Below, in pieces: positions 29,490 through 41,370 of a stretch of DNA of 64,000 bases (its first letter is position 1; each line of letters starts with the position of its first letter). The notes under the pieces are model-generated. The model saw only the letters and a list, made by a program, of their open reading frames with translations. It searched no databases and had not been told where the DNA came from. Origin of the DNA: Plantago elongata (Eukaryota; Streptophyta; Magnoliopsida; Lamiales; Plantaginaceae); contig JAYMSP010000002.1 in NCBI GenBank assembly GCA_036897095.1, positions 62,001 through 126,000 of the forward strand, given 5' to 3'. The position numbers and the translations under genes were made by a program.

Positions 29490-30918
29490 TATAATTTTCG
29501 ATTGGGCCATGAGTAAGCTGATGATCATGATTCCTTAACCTTCCTTCTTAAAGCCCAAAAGGAAGCCCTAGAACTAAGAGTATATTCCTAACATTGGGCT
29601 TCCTTTTCAATTGGTCTCTTAAACTTTCCCCACAACACTAACCCGTCTCTGAGTAGTGGAAATGTTGTTTTTCCGGAAAATCAAAATGATATTTATTTAG
29701 CTTCTAATCTTCATATAATTATACAAGCAACTTTGACACGTAGTTACCCGCGTATCCTTCTCATTTATACGATAAGTAAAAATATAATACCCCAATTGAA
29801 ATTGAATTTTTTATCGACGTTTTCTTGTTTCGATGAAGCTTATAAACTTGTCGCGAATAGCTCATAATAATGATGGTATTAAAAATATTATAAATATATA
29901 TTACTAAATAGTAAAATTAATTTTTTTATTATGTATGTATTTTAAATTTGATATAATATGTGATTAAATTTAAAATTAAAGTTAAATATTTTGTGTCGAA
30001 AGAGTGAAATGGAAAGTTGAGTTGATCATCCAATGTTGTTGTCAAGAACTCTTGGTACATGTAATTTCTCTAACGATTGAAAACAAAGTAATAGGGTAAT
30101 GTGGTTGTTCAATGCATGTATCTAAGGATTTACTATTGACTAATTCCATAAGAACCTTTAAAGAGTGTAAATCTACTTGGAAGACAAAATTTTGATGATA
30201 TACAAATTGTGTATATTAAAGAGGCTTTAACTTTGTAATGAAAATTGAGTTCCATGAACATGATTGTACTGTGTACATATGAAAACTGGGTTGGTACCAA
30301 AGATAAAGGACAATCTGAAAACTTAAACTGTAGCAAGCTGTGTAAATATTGTCTTGAATGACATTGCACAAACTTGATTTTGCGAAAGATCTTAAAAAGA
30401 AAATGAAGAGCAGTTCCCTGAGGTAGCACGGGAAATCAGCATACAACCAACCATAAGGATGTGCTATTTTCGACTTCCTGATCACACAACTAAGATTGAT
30501 CCTGCTAAATAAAAGTGAGAGAGAAAAGTTATGGTACATGGTTAGGGTAATCCATAAAAGTGTTGCCATAATTTTCAAATTGAGTGCGGAACCAAGAAAT
30601 ACTTTTAAACCTCAATGTTGTGATTTTTTTTTCAGATTTACTTTGGAGAAGATTGTTAAAGAGTGTGTTTGTTTCGAAAGCATGTGAAAAACAACAAATG
30701 ATTTAGAGATTGAACCTAGACCTGTTGATGGAGCTACTGAATAGTAAATAGTGAGGAGATAACATGTTGAATGTACAACCTACTGAGCCTACAAAACAGT
30801 ATATCTAAACACAGTCAATGATAGTAGCACTTTGCACATGTAGGTTATAAATCTTGATTACATAAGATGATATGTAATTGTGCGTATTCAGTAAGGATAA
30901 AAATTAGTGAAATACCTT

Positions 30919-31515
30919 TTAGCTATCGTTGTTGCCTAGACTTGAAAATATTTCTCTGTAAACCACATTGCGGGTGTAGACACCCTCAGATCCATCAATG
31001 GTTCCATTTTTAACCAAAACTTTTGTTGAGTGTTGAGAAACACCCCGTGAGAGTGTGACGTACAATTGTACATGGCTGAAAACATGTTCAGGTAAATAGA
31101 TGCCCACATTTGGTATTGTTTGGCCCTGAGACTTATTAATTGTTAGCGCAAAGCTGAGTCGAATAGGAAATTGTTTGCGGATCATCTGAAATGGCAACTT
31201 AGAATCTTCGTCTGTCTTCATTGGCAGGCTTGGCAAAAACACGCGGGTACCCTTAAACTCTCCAGTTAAAACTTCAGCATCTATGAAATTTCTCCCAAAT
31301 TTGCAGCAAAGAAGTCGTGTGCCATTGCAACACCCAATTTTTGGATCAATATTCCATAGGAGCATTATAAGGCAACCTGTCTTCAAGTGTAATTTGTGAG
31401 GTGGAAGATTGCCGGGAGAAACTGAGTTAAGGAACTCACGCAAATACAAATTGTGAACATCTTCTGACACATAATCATAAGAGTAATATGTAGCTTCCTC
31501 GTCTCCCGAGAACAT
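30919..31515 (-). pseudogene. Helitron helicase, C-terminal part
   Basis: This 198-residue stretch holds the final motifs of the PIF1-type helicase: LKTGCLIMLLWNIDPKIGCC, then LTINKSQGQTIPNVGIYLPE (the SF1B motif with KSQGQT) and the YVTLSRG motif followed by VLVKNG. These mark the second RecA-like lobe. It is in a different frame from the preceding piece: the break lies near 31570, where the reading passes from ...MMNRAI to the frame holding TPRNDV...MFSGDEE. The end TAG follows at the usual helicase length. Confidence 0.85.
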
Positions 31516-31562
31516 TTCGATAACTTTGTCATTTAACTTGTTCGCGACATCATTCCGCGGAG

Positions 31563-32051
31563 TTAAATTGCTCTGTTCATCATGTACTCAGAATCATTCG
31601 AATGAGAACCCAAAGCTGGAAATGTTGCAGAAATAAGACTATCTATTGAGTTCTCACCTTCCCATGGTATTACCATTGTATCTGGTATTCGTATCATATC
31701 GTCATGAGAAGTTGGTTCTTCTCCATTTCCAACACGCATCAAGAAGTCCGAGAATATGTGATCTTGTTGAGCTCTTATGTTGTGAGTTAACTTCAGAAAT
31801 TTGATAACCAGACCATAGATAGGATTGGATTGGACTATACTTGATCTCATGGTTTGTGACCTCGTGCCTCCTACTATTACAGGTACAACCTGTCTGAAAT
31901 CACCGCCAAAAATCATAACCTTACCACCAAATGGTGAGTCCACACCGAGAATATCCCGCAATGTGCGATCAACAGTTTCAATGGCTTTTCTATTTGTCAT
32001 AGGTGCCTCATCCCATATAATCGTTGCAGCGCGAGATAACAATTGTGACAT
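31563..32051 (-). pseudogene. Helitron helicase, middle part (Walker B)
   Basis: The 162 residues contain TIIWDEAPMTNR, the DEAP Walker B box of PIF1-like helicases, and GGDFRQVVPVI, motif III, followed by LTHNIRAQ. These are intact. It overlaps the Walker A piece in another frame; reading TTCCAAGCAAAAATACC near 32125 shows a one-base break just after GGRTAHS. The order and spacing match family members well. Confidence 0.85.
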
Positions 32052-32527
32052 TTCAGATTGCTTACTGATAAAACATACCGAATTACAATCCAGCTCGATT
32101 GGTATTTTTGCTTGGAATGTGCTGTCCTTCCTCCAGGCAGTTGATTTGCTGATATTCCGGAAGAAGCAGTAGCCAAAACGATAAGGCCCTCATTCTGCAT
32201 GCAAGCAAGTAAAGTACGGTATAAGAAAGTTTTGCCGTTTCCCCCGGGACCATCAACGAAGAATGTCACATGTTCTTCACTCATAATTGATGTACGGATG
32301 ATATTGAATGCATGAAGTTGGGCTTCGTTGAGTTTGGCAACAACATTCAAATCTTCATGGAAAATTGGTAAGTTAAGTTCATGTGCTAAAATAGTTGAGA
32401 TACTTCCCAAGTCTTGAACGTTTCCAGAGACCCAAGGCAAATCAAACTCTTGAATACTTCTCTTGTGTTGTAGTAGAATATTGTTCAAGTCATGAAGAAG
32501 TCGATTAGTCGCATATATGTTGTTCAC
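31997..32527 (-). pseudogene. Helitron helicase, N-terminal part (Walker A)
   Basis: It contains LNEAQLHAFNII, the Q-like motif, and VDGPGGNGKTFLYRTLL, the Walker A loop (GPGGTGKT in most relatives; here Asn replaces Thr before GKT). ATASSGISANQLPGGRTAHS, motif Ia, follows. The translation runs on in a false frame after that point. The Walker A Lys and Thr are kept. Confidence 0.85.
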
Positions 32528-32606
32528 ATTACTTGATGAAGGATAATTTTAAATCATGAATGTGAAATTTTCGTCCGACAAACCTCGCACCCTAGTTGTC
32601 TCACAA

Positions 32607-34277
32607 TCAACTAAGATTGTTGCAAATAGTCCATTTTAACCATTCTAGCCTCAGCCAAGCAATGCTTAATACTATCGTCTTCTTATAGAATGCCTCTGTT
32701 CTCGGCACCTGCTTAAAGCTCAAGTAGTGTACACCATCTACTATAAGCAAATCGTCAAATGATTTTGGTGCCCTCATATGAGTTAGAAGCAGTCGCTCAT
32801 AAAAAATTTCACCTTCATTGGGAGATGCAGAGTATATGTGACCTATGACTCTTTGAGATCTTCTTCTTTTTTTCCATCTCCTCTCTCGGGAGAACCATGT
32901 GTAATATATAGGGAATTCACTGTATAAGTAATTATTCTCATCATTTCCCTCATTATTAATCTCGGAGAATGACGTCAACATGGTGCGTGAATTTCTCTCA
33001 TCACTGAGGGCATCTGAAATTTGCCGATGACTATAAAATCTAACTTGCTGCCTATTTGGTAGATGAAGCTGCAAGCGAACGACAGATGGATACATATGGC
33101 TAGTGGAGAACTTGTACAATTTCCTTAATGCTTCGGGAGCACAAATCCATCTTACATCTACATATTTGCTCACTTCATCATAGTTAGGGCTTGGACGTAC
33201 TTCAAAAACGACGCAATCTGGACCTTCATACACATACTTGTATAAGTATTTAACACTTCGAACACTGCAACATATCTCCACATTAATATGGCAATCATAC
33301 TTCAGAAGTAACCAAGGAGTATAAGGTACCACCCATCTACTATCTACAACTTTATCCCCGGCAGTGTCTAGAACCACACACGGACCATCATTGTGTCGCC
33401 TATAAACTGGATACGAATTGTCACTCATTACTGTGGACGAAGAGAATTGCTTGGGATAATCTTTCTTGCAACAACAATTCTTGTTTTGCATGCAAGGAGC
33501 ACGCGGGTTCATAACTCCACGTGGTCCATGAATCATATGCTTGACCACAACATTATAGAGAAGAGGTTCTTCATCTCTGTCAGGTATCTTAGCTTTGACA
33601 ATACGATCGTAATCATCAAGGGTATTCAACTTATCGTTTATATCCAGGATTATAAGCATATGCACAAGTGGCAGACCTCGCTTCTGGAACTCAACGACGT
33701 GCACATGAGCAACAACTTTCCCGAGCACGCCTCTTTTGTAAATATCAGTCTTTAGATGCTCATATTTGGATTTGAATATCTTGGTTAGCAAATCTGGACG
33801 ATCTTGAGGTAGTTGTCCAGGTAGAAGCTGATCTTTTATCTCTTTCCAATTAGGATTACAGGTCATCGTGACAAAAATATCAGGTTTATCAATCTGTTGT
33901 ACTATTGCCATGGCATCTTGATATCTCTGATACACATCTCTTGGGCTTCCGATAAATGATGCGGGCAAAATAGTGCAACGTCCAATGTTACCTGATTTTG
34001 GGATTATATGTAGTGAAAGAGTAATTGATGAAGTAAGATATATAGGATAAAATGGGAGTTTGAGTTTTTGGTTTTTTGAGGTACCTGCATTATTTTCACC
34101 TGTTGCTAAACTATCTTGTAGACCCTGGTATAATTCTGCTCTAATATTCTGCTGATGGCTTCTGATGTATCGTAACTTTTGGGTTTCGACTTTGACATAG
34201 TTGTCGACAGAGTATTGTTGTAAGAGTCGACCTCCATACAAAAGTATTGATGGAATGTTGCTGCGAATCTGAGACAA
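32607..34277 (-). pseudogene. Helitron Rep nuclease domain, HUH motif lost
   Basis: This is the Helitron N-terminal-like and Rep domain, about 556 residues minus an internal intron (33992-34084). Family landmarks are FVTMTCNPNWKEI, KRGLPLVHMLIIL, MIHGPRG, KDYPKQF and KYLYKYVYEGPD, the last holding the paired tyrosines. Active Rep has HUH within GLPHxH; here the codon at 33666-33668 is CTT, giving Leu-Val-His. That should abolish metal binding and single-strand nicking. Near 32690 the frame shifts: the alternative frame reads EDDSIKHCLAEARMVKM, which is the expected sequence of relatives. Confidence 0.87.
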
Positions 34278-34363
34278 AAGAGGGAAGAAATGATTAGAAA
34301 GTGTAAAGGTGAAGACAAATCAGAATTCCATATTCAAAAAATACATTAGCTGAAGTTGAAGCA

Positions 34364-35272
34364 TTATAGTACCTGTAATAAATAAGCATAGTAATCACAA
34401 CAGGTTACACTGTTCGAGTCCCATCCGTATGTGCCAAAGGGTAGAAACACAGGATATTGTAGGGGGTCGTAGTAACCCGAGTATTCCTTTAAGCTTCTTA
34501 AATGACCTCCTGTTGTTTGGATGATAATATCCCTTTCAGCAGAGTCACTATCATCTTGTCCAGCAGAGATAACCGCAGCTGCATGTGACGCTGTTGGAAG
34601 TACATATTGTCTATCCCTTGAGGGCCGCTCCTTAATGAGCAATTTACAATTCATAAGGTCCGAATGTTGAGCAATTTGTTGGAATGTGTTAACAAACGGG
34701 TTATGAGCATCTAATATCCGTTTTATTTTTTCAATCAAGGCAGGATGTAGATCATCGCTCTCAAGTAGGCGATTTTCAGTCTCGTGCTCAGTGTCATAGA
34801 TGAAAAGTTGGATATATCTTGGCCTATGCCCCGGGGGAGGCAATAGTGCTCCAATCTTGTGATAAATTGCTCCATGAGCTCTGAAAGTATACACACCTTG
34901 GCCAGCGACACGGTCATCCAGTTCAACACCCATTGAAGTGAACGAAAAAACATGGTTATAAGCACGGATATTATGCCTTAATTCTCTACCTTCAGGAGAT
35001 TGATCCTTAAATAAATTATATGCCTCTGAAGGAACAGGGATTTCGTGGAGCATAACCTTTCCCTTTCGACAACAAAATGCTTATGTTTCATATTGAAACA
35101 AAGTTGCTTGACAATGATGACAGGTTCTTGGTGGTTGCAATTCGAAAGCTTGAAATCCCTGCCTCACTAAAATCTCTTGCAACATTGTGATGAGAACCGG
35201 ATTGTGCAACCATGTTATTTTCATCATTAGAGTCATTGTCTTCATCACCACGCATTTCATGATCTGGTGCAT
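34364..35272 (-). pseudogene. Helitron N-terminal zinc-ribbon region
   Basis: The downstream part (34373-35053) reads MLHEIPVPSEAYNLF, FTSMGVELDD, YTFRAHGAIYHKIGALLPP and YIQLFIYDTEHE, a standard block of plant Helitron proteins. The upstream part (35081-35272) holds RTCHHCQATLFQYET. Between them an in-frame TAA (35081-35083) separates HHC from FCC, which together would make a zinc ribbon. A 104-bp intron (34269-34372) joins this part to the Rep piece with phase kept. Confidence 0.82.
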
Positions 35273-35780
35273 GAGAATAGCATGGGAGGTAATAATAAAT
35301 CCAAAACTGCGGGCTGGTCTAATATGTAAATAATGTAGTTCCTACCTTGCATAGTTGAAGACTGTGCATTGGAGGTTGATCCATGAAACTGGTTATTTGT
35401 AGTCCTATTTGCAAACGGGTTGTGAGATAACCGAGTGAAATGGCTTGTCCCTACAGGTCTTGTTCCATCAACATGGTGTATGGCTGCAAGAAGAATGAGA
35501 AGGCAGAGTTGTTCGTATGAGTTTGATATGAAAAATTCAGTAATGTTGTTGAAGTATGAAATTAGTGTACCATGGCTTGTTGTAGTTGCATTTGACGTAT
35601 GTGAGGTTGTTGCTTCGAAATGTTGTCCAGGACTTGAGAGTTAACATTGCCAGAAGTCGGAATATCATTATTGGAAACTGTTGTAGTAGATGACACAGGA
35701 ACTTTAATAATTAGAGTTAGCATTAAGAAAGTTCTGAGTTGGTAGATGGCGGAGTAATTTTAGTGTGTACTCCAAGTTTG

Positions 35781-35960
35781 CTAACTTGTCCCGTTGTGTG
35801 AAAGTTGAGCCTGTTGGTTTGCTTGGATGGCCCTCTGTGCATGATAGCGTTGACGTCGGCGGGTAAGATAAGTTTCCCTTTCTTCCGTAGTCATTGATTC
35901 TCTTCTCTGTCTCGCTCTTCTGCGGGCACTTGCTCTTTGACGCTCAACTTCTTCTAACAT
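35781..35960 (-). pseudogene. Helitron basic N-terminal exon (59 residues)
   Basis: The frame reads MLEEVERQRASARRRARQ, then RRESMTTEERETYLTRRR and RYHAQRAIQANQQ, ending at TAG. Arg-rich, Gln-rich segments of just this type (RRR...TxEERxxYLxRRR) open many plant Helitron proteins. The open frame extends a little upstream of the ATG (DHLGHNQKHND). Between it and 35272 are Asn/Ser/Gln-rich open pieces (about 35350-35700) that look like further linker exons. Confidence 0.7.
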
Positions 35961-36527
35961 ATCATTATGTTTTTGATTATGACCTAGATGGTCCGTCGAA
36001 TTATAGTCTTAAACCTGCCGCCAAGATGTAATCAAGTTTAGGAAATTATCTACAGCTGAAATGATAAACCAGGAGAAAAGAATCCTTCTTTAACTTGTTA
36101 AAAATATAAGCATTAAGAAGTTCAAACCTTTATCCTGGAGTTATGTGTAATTTTTATTTTTGTAAAATATGAAGTTATACGCAGTAACAGGATATATTAT
36201 AAAGTCATTCAAAATGGCAGAGTCTTGAAAGGGAGTAAGATATATTGTACGAAACCTGATACATACCTGAATGCTGTTTCTCATTCATTCATGATGTTAA
36301 GATACACGAACCTAATAATTATGCACATCATCTTACATCTGCAGCAAAACTACTGCACACTAAGGCCTAACCTAATACCAGATTACCAAGTAATCTACAT
36401 TCAATTCGACATTACACAAACTAAACACTAAACCTGTAATAGTCCAATAAAAATACGGGACTACCAGGTTTAGATACACTACCTACATACAAAACCTATA
36501 TTATACTTAAATACAATAGCACTGAAC

Positions 36528-39500
36528 CTAATTCACTATGATTCTACCAGGGAGGAGGGTCTCTGGTTGCTCATCTGAACAACCACCCTTTGCCGTAACG
36601 AGCTTTACAACCGAACGAGCATCCAGACTGAACTTCTCCATAGCTTCCACAAAACCCTGCCTCAGGACATGTCGAATCCAATCCTCGACCTGTTTATTTT
36701 CAGATAAATATGCAGCGGCTAGGAGCTGCTGCATTACACCTGGCTCAATCTCCAGGGTACATCCCGACCCAACAACTTTGTGCAAACATTCACTGATCTC
36801 CTTGGACAATCTCTCAGCAAGAGACTCAAAATCAAATGGTCTGAAAACCACCCTTTGACCAATTTCTAGATCAAAATTTTCCAGCCATGATCTGTAGTTC
36901 TCAGAACTGGAACCAGAATCAGATTCTGAAGCACAAGGGTCGGATATGTCACTTCCTTCGGCGGGAAAATTCAAATCCAAGTATGAGTTCGATGCTTTGT
37001 GTGCTTTTTTTCTCAACTCCAAGCTGCTACCACACTGATCCGTGCTTCTGCTCCCACCAATAAGCTTTCTCTTGTTCATCAAGTTCACATCACAAAAACC
37101 TTTATCCAAATGACCCGTTTCATGGCTCGCCAGATCATCATTCAGATCAAATCTGATTAGTACCTGAATCAACTGCGCCTTTTTGCATAACAGATCTTCC
37201 TCGGAGTACTTGCCCAACTCCTCAACCCCCAATCTCGTAGTAGCTAGAAAGATTGAGTTACCCACGTTTACTTCTCTTCCACGCAAGTCCATTAATCTAC
37301 CAGTCTTCACCGCATGAGACAAGCTATTCTGGACAACGGAATCAGCCTTGTCAACATTTTCAATGAAAACAACAGATGGCTTTTTGCTCAGCTTTTCAAC
37401 CATATAATCAATGACAGTCCCTCTCATGGATGGATCGTATCTGTTTGTCACAGAAGGACCAAACAACTTATCTGCACGGGCTGCTGCATTTGGGAAGCAT
37501 AGATCTATACAGACAAGACTTTCTGTGCTGCCATATAATATCTCGGCAAGTGCTACTGCAAGCTTTTTCTTGCCTAATATATCAGGTCCATGGAGATTAA
37601 TCCATAAATCACTACGGTTCAGGCCCAAGAGATGCGTTTGTGGTTGAGTGATGGCTTTAGTAACATCAATTATGGCCTCTTCTTGCCAACTTACTCTTTC
37701 AGTGAGAGCCTTGTAAAGCGTCTTGGGGTCCTTCACATCCGAGCACCTGTAACTGTTAGCATTTGATGAAAAGGAGCTAGATAAGTCCAAACGAAACTGA
37801 TTTGCTAGCTTCTCTTGTTCTTTGCATGCAAAAGCCGAAACAGTTCCCAGACCCAGATCAGTAGTCACTGAAGTAACCGAAGTTGTAGAATCCAAACTGC
37901 GAGATTTGAGACCACCATGACATTCGGGAGGAATTTCACCAGATTTAGATGATGCATTTGGATCAGTGGCCTTTTGCATACTCATTGAGCTAAGTTCTTT
38001 TGTTGAAGAACTCTGTTGTAAATCAGATGACAGGCTGGAAATTATGTTAAGTTTTCCCTGTTCGGCTGGTGATCCATTGAACTGGTTCCTATTTTCATTG
38101 CTCGGAGATGAATTTTTCTCAGCAGCAACTTGAAACCCAAAAACTCGGGGAACCTGATAACCTATATGGTGTGTATTTCCTTCAGGTAAAGGTTGTTTGT
38201 GGTGATATTGGTCGCAAATATTGTCCCATTTCTTCTGGACTCCAGCAATCTTCACATTTAGTAGCAAGCTATCATTTTTGGCCTGCATCAGGGATGCTCA
38301 GAATAAGTTTGTATAACTAGTCCAGAATAACATGGAATTTTTTTTTTTTAATTTCTCTCATCAATTTACTTTTAGTTGAAATAAGTTTCTATACTATTAT
38401 TTATACCTTGAAGTTATCAGCCTGGGTGCTTGGTTCAGAATTTTGCATCCAAGGGGGCAAACTTGACTGACATTGCTCTGTTATTGAAGCACAGGATCCA
38501 TTTGAAAGTGCAGCTACTTCTTGTTGGTACTTCTCATTACATAAATTACAGCGGCCAACCCTTAGCCCTGTGTTGCTCAATGCAGTCTTTGTATCAGATG
38601 GCATCGAGAAGAACCCGCCCAATGGGACAAAAGACTCCATCAAGCTGCAAGTTTCATACAAGACATGAGAGAGGCAACTACGAGATTGCACAAAAAAAAA
38701 AAAACTACGAGATTGCACGCATTACAACAAAAGGCAAACTCGTCAAACGCAACAAATTGAGAAAAAGCAACGCAATCCCCTGCTTGCCGATAAAGCATGG
38801 TCTAAGTTTAGTTGGGAAGATTCTTTGTAAGAGAAATTTTAAAATTAATCAGGACTCTGAACTTAATTAGTTATTTACGAAGGTCTAGGAATATGGTCGC
38901 GCTCTCAAATTTAATGTTCAGTTTTCAAACATAGTGAACCAAATCTTTGTTTATCTTGGGTGATATACTTTGTCACGTTACATCTGTTCTATGACAGCGC
39001 CACCACTTTGAAACAAACTCCATTATTACAAAGTAGAAATTTTCAGGATCAGATCCTATCTGATGCTTGCCTTGGTGAAGCAAAAAATCTAAAGGATCAG
39101 CACCTTTAAACACTATGCAAATTGAACGCACGATACCGATTTGGTTGAAAAAAGTTAGATACCGTGAATCAATTCCGCCAGCCACTTAGTTTCAGAAAAG
39201 CTATGACAAGTTCTTCATAGTTAGGGGCAAACAGCACTAGCCTGATAAGGACCAGAAAATTTTGGGATGCAGATTTCCACAAGTTTGTTGGACTTTTATC
39301 AAGCCATCAACAAGTGGCGCATAAAGCATCTTAGAAGATATTATTAGGAACATAAATAAATACATGACAAACTTTATGCCTACAACCAGATCAGAATATC
39401 TGATGTGGGACGCATTGTGTAAGATTTGCGGCTTGTTTTTCACCTAAACAGCCATCCAATCAGTAACTCAAACAGTTCTACGCTTTAACAAATTTTTATT

Positions 39501-41013
39501 TACAAAGCTTCATCAAAAAGTAATAGTCAGTAGCACATAGTTTCATCACAAAGTAATGCAGTAGTAGCGCATGGCTTCAGCAATCAAACAAGATAAACAC
39601 TTAAACTAGAAAAAAAGTGCATACATTCTTCAACACACAATAAGCTCTAGACTCAAGTAGATTTTCAGTAAACAGATTTCAGTTAATCCCTTTCATAACT
39701 AAGTGGAATGTCAAATGGATGAACCTACTTTTACTTCAACTAACATGTCAATCTAATCAGACAATTACGAAATTTCAAGAACATGTAACATCACAAACTG
39801 ACCTGGATCTCGGATACGAACCACCCACCGAAAACTTCAGCGAAGTAATCGGCAACACCTCCATATCCCAATCCTCCTCAACGGACGGAAACTTGTTCAA
39901 GAACTTGAAATAAACATCATACGACACCGCCGCCCCGATCAACCACACCTTCCCACCATGAACCTCCAACAGCTTACTAAACCTCCCCACCAAGTACCTC
40001 AATCCACCACCACCAAAATCACCACCAAACGCCTTCAAATCACCAATACTCACCAACACCCTCTCACTCTCCAGCAACCTCTCCACCTCCTCAAACTTCC
40101 CCTCCATCACTCTCTCATCACACTCCCCATTCACAAACCTCAATACCTCATCCCCAACACCAACCACACTCAATCCACTCAATCCAGCAGGCAAAACATC
40201 CTCCACTCTCCTCTCCATCGTCTGCAAAAAACTCCGCAACGTCTCTTCCGCCGAAACCCCCATCAGCAGAGGATTCCTCTTCCTCCTCACCCCTCTCACC
40301 ATCACCTCCCCAATCCTCCTCCAATTCTCCTCCCCACACGTCACAAACGGAAAACTAAACCCCTTGCTACTAGTACTACCACCACTACCATTACCACTCC
40401 CCTCTTCCCCACCTATATTACACAGAAACATCGGCCGCTTGTACCTCGACGTACAACCACCACCACCACCACCACCAAACGGATAGAAACTACTCCCCGG
40501 CCTACACGTCGCCAATTTCAAATCACAGCTCCTAAAACCTGCCTCACCAAACACTCTACTCACCACCGGATCATCCAAAATCGACAGAATCAAATTCCGC
40601 AACTCTACCCTCACAATCGGCACACTCGCCGACGAATACTGCTGCTGCTGCTGATAGAAGCTGAAATTCTCCGGCTGCCTCCGCTGATTAGCTTGCGATC
40701 GCTTAATCGCCGCCATGAGCGAGTTCGCAACAGGCGGCTCCTCAATTTTACTACTCGAAGGCATACGATCGAGAGCCACACTCAAGGAGAGCTCCAGAGC
40801 CTTGAATTGCATTCTGGCTGAGTACGCATTGTTCCGAATCCGAGTGCAGGCCTCTCGGAGAGTCGAGTTGGGGAGTGAGAGAAGCGAAGAGACGAGGTGG
40901 AGAGACGTCGTCTGAGAGTGGCCGCGGCGGCGCGCGACGGAGACGGCGTCGTCGAGAGCGGCGGCGGTCTTCTCCGTCAGGCATTGCCGGGCGGAGGAAA
41001 CCGGCGTAGGCAT
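36528..41013 (-). CDS. SMXL6/7/8-like (D53-type) strigolactone signalling repressor
   Basis: Three exons (39803-41013, 38407-38644, 36528-38282) join in frame to 1067 residues. The N-terminal double Clp-N domain starts MPTPVSSARQCLTEKTAAAL and holds RRRGHSQTTSLH and ILDDPVVSRVFGEAGFRS. Exon 2 carries SFVPLGGFFS and a CNLCNEKYQQEV Cys box. Exon 3 holds VTTDLGLGTV, the degenerate ATPase core (HGPDILGKKKLAVALAEIL, VVFIENVDKADSVVQNSL) and the EAR motif LDLNF (36966-36980), which recruits TOPLESS corepressors. Family members block transcription in the nucleus until strigolactone-bound D14 and MAX2/D3 drive their destruction. The motif needed for that, RGKT, here reads RG-T (37416-37424): MRGTVIDYMVEKL. 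The rest looks intact, with no stop. The first ATG gives the full Clp-N start. The D53 clade fits better than SMXL3/4/5 because of VTTDLGLGT and the overall length. Confidence 0.92.
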
Positions 41014-41370
41014 GTACGGTAAGGGTGTTTTTTTTTTCCTCCGATTGTGTGGGAGAAAATTGGTGGGAGTTTTTGTTGTTTTTGTTGGTTTAATTAAGAA
41101 GTGTGTTTTTGTGGGAATAGATGGGTGGTAAAAGCGACGAGTTTCATAATAATGATATAAAATGAATGGTGTTTTTTTTTGGTTATTTAAGGGTGTGTGG
41201 AGAAATGGTGTGATATATAAATATTGGAAATGTTTGTGTGTGGGTGTATGAAGTTGAGAGGAAGCTTTTTTGTGATTTGGGCTTTTCGACTATATATTGG
41301 ATGAGAAGTGGCGCACAGTGTCTTCTACAGTGCCACTTTTGTTCTGCACCCATCATCCACTACACTGTTA

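Larger units (their letters stand above)
25951..30918. other. Spacer upstream of the DYRK-like kinase, rich in MITEs
   Basis: The part to about 26200 should hold the kinase leader and promoter, with a GCTAGCTAGCTAGC run near 26001 and a GATGATGATGATG run near 26140. Further on are three TTCAGTT-family copies (26590-27010), a Tourist-like element (27756-27969) and a Stowaway-like element (29265-29489). No gene is recognised. The stretch 29500-30900 includes the unplaced 3' end of the Helitron. Confidence 0.55.
30919..35990 (-). mobile_element. Decayed autonomous-type Helitron (Rep/helicase)
   Basis: A rolling-circle DNA transposon whose coding part runs down the minus strand in the standard order: basic N-terminal segment, zinc ribbon, Rep nuclease, then a PIF1-type SF1B helicase. 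It keeps two credible spliceosomal introns (34269-34372 and 33992-34084). It is dead as read: an in-frame TAA, at least three frame breaks and a lost histidine in the HUH motif. The true ends (TC at the 5' end, a hairpin and CTRRT at the 3' end) could not be placed, so the element probably extends somewhat past both limits given. It lies about 0.5 kb beyond the 3' end of the SMXL gene. Confidence 0.88.

Noticed and set aside
33393-33755. 120-residue + strand ORF in the Helitron
   Set aside because: Antisense of the Rep domain.
39958-40821. A 287-residue + strand ORF rich in Thr, Pro and His
   Set aside because: It lies exactly opposite SMXL exon 1, and its simple composition follows from the antisense of Ser/Gly-rich and Val-rich codons. 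No domain is present.
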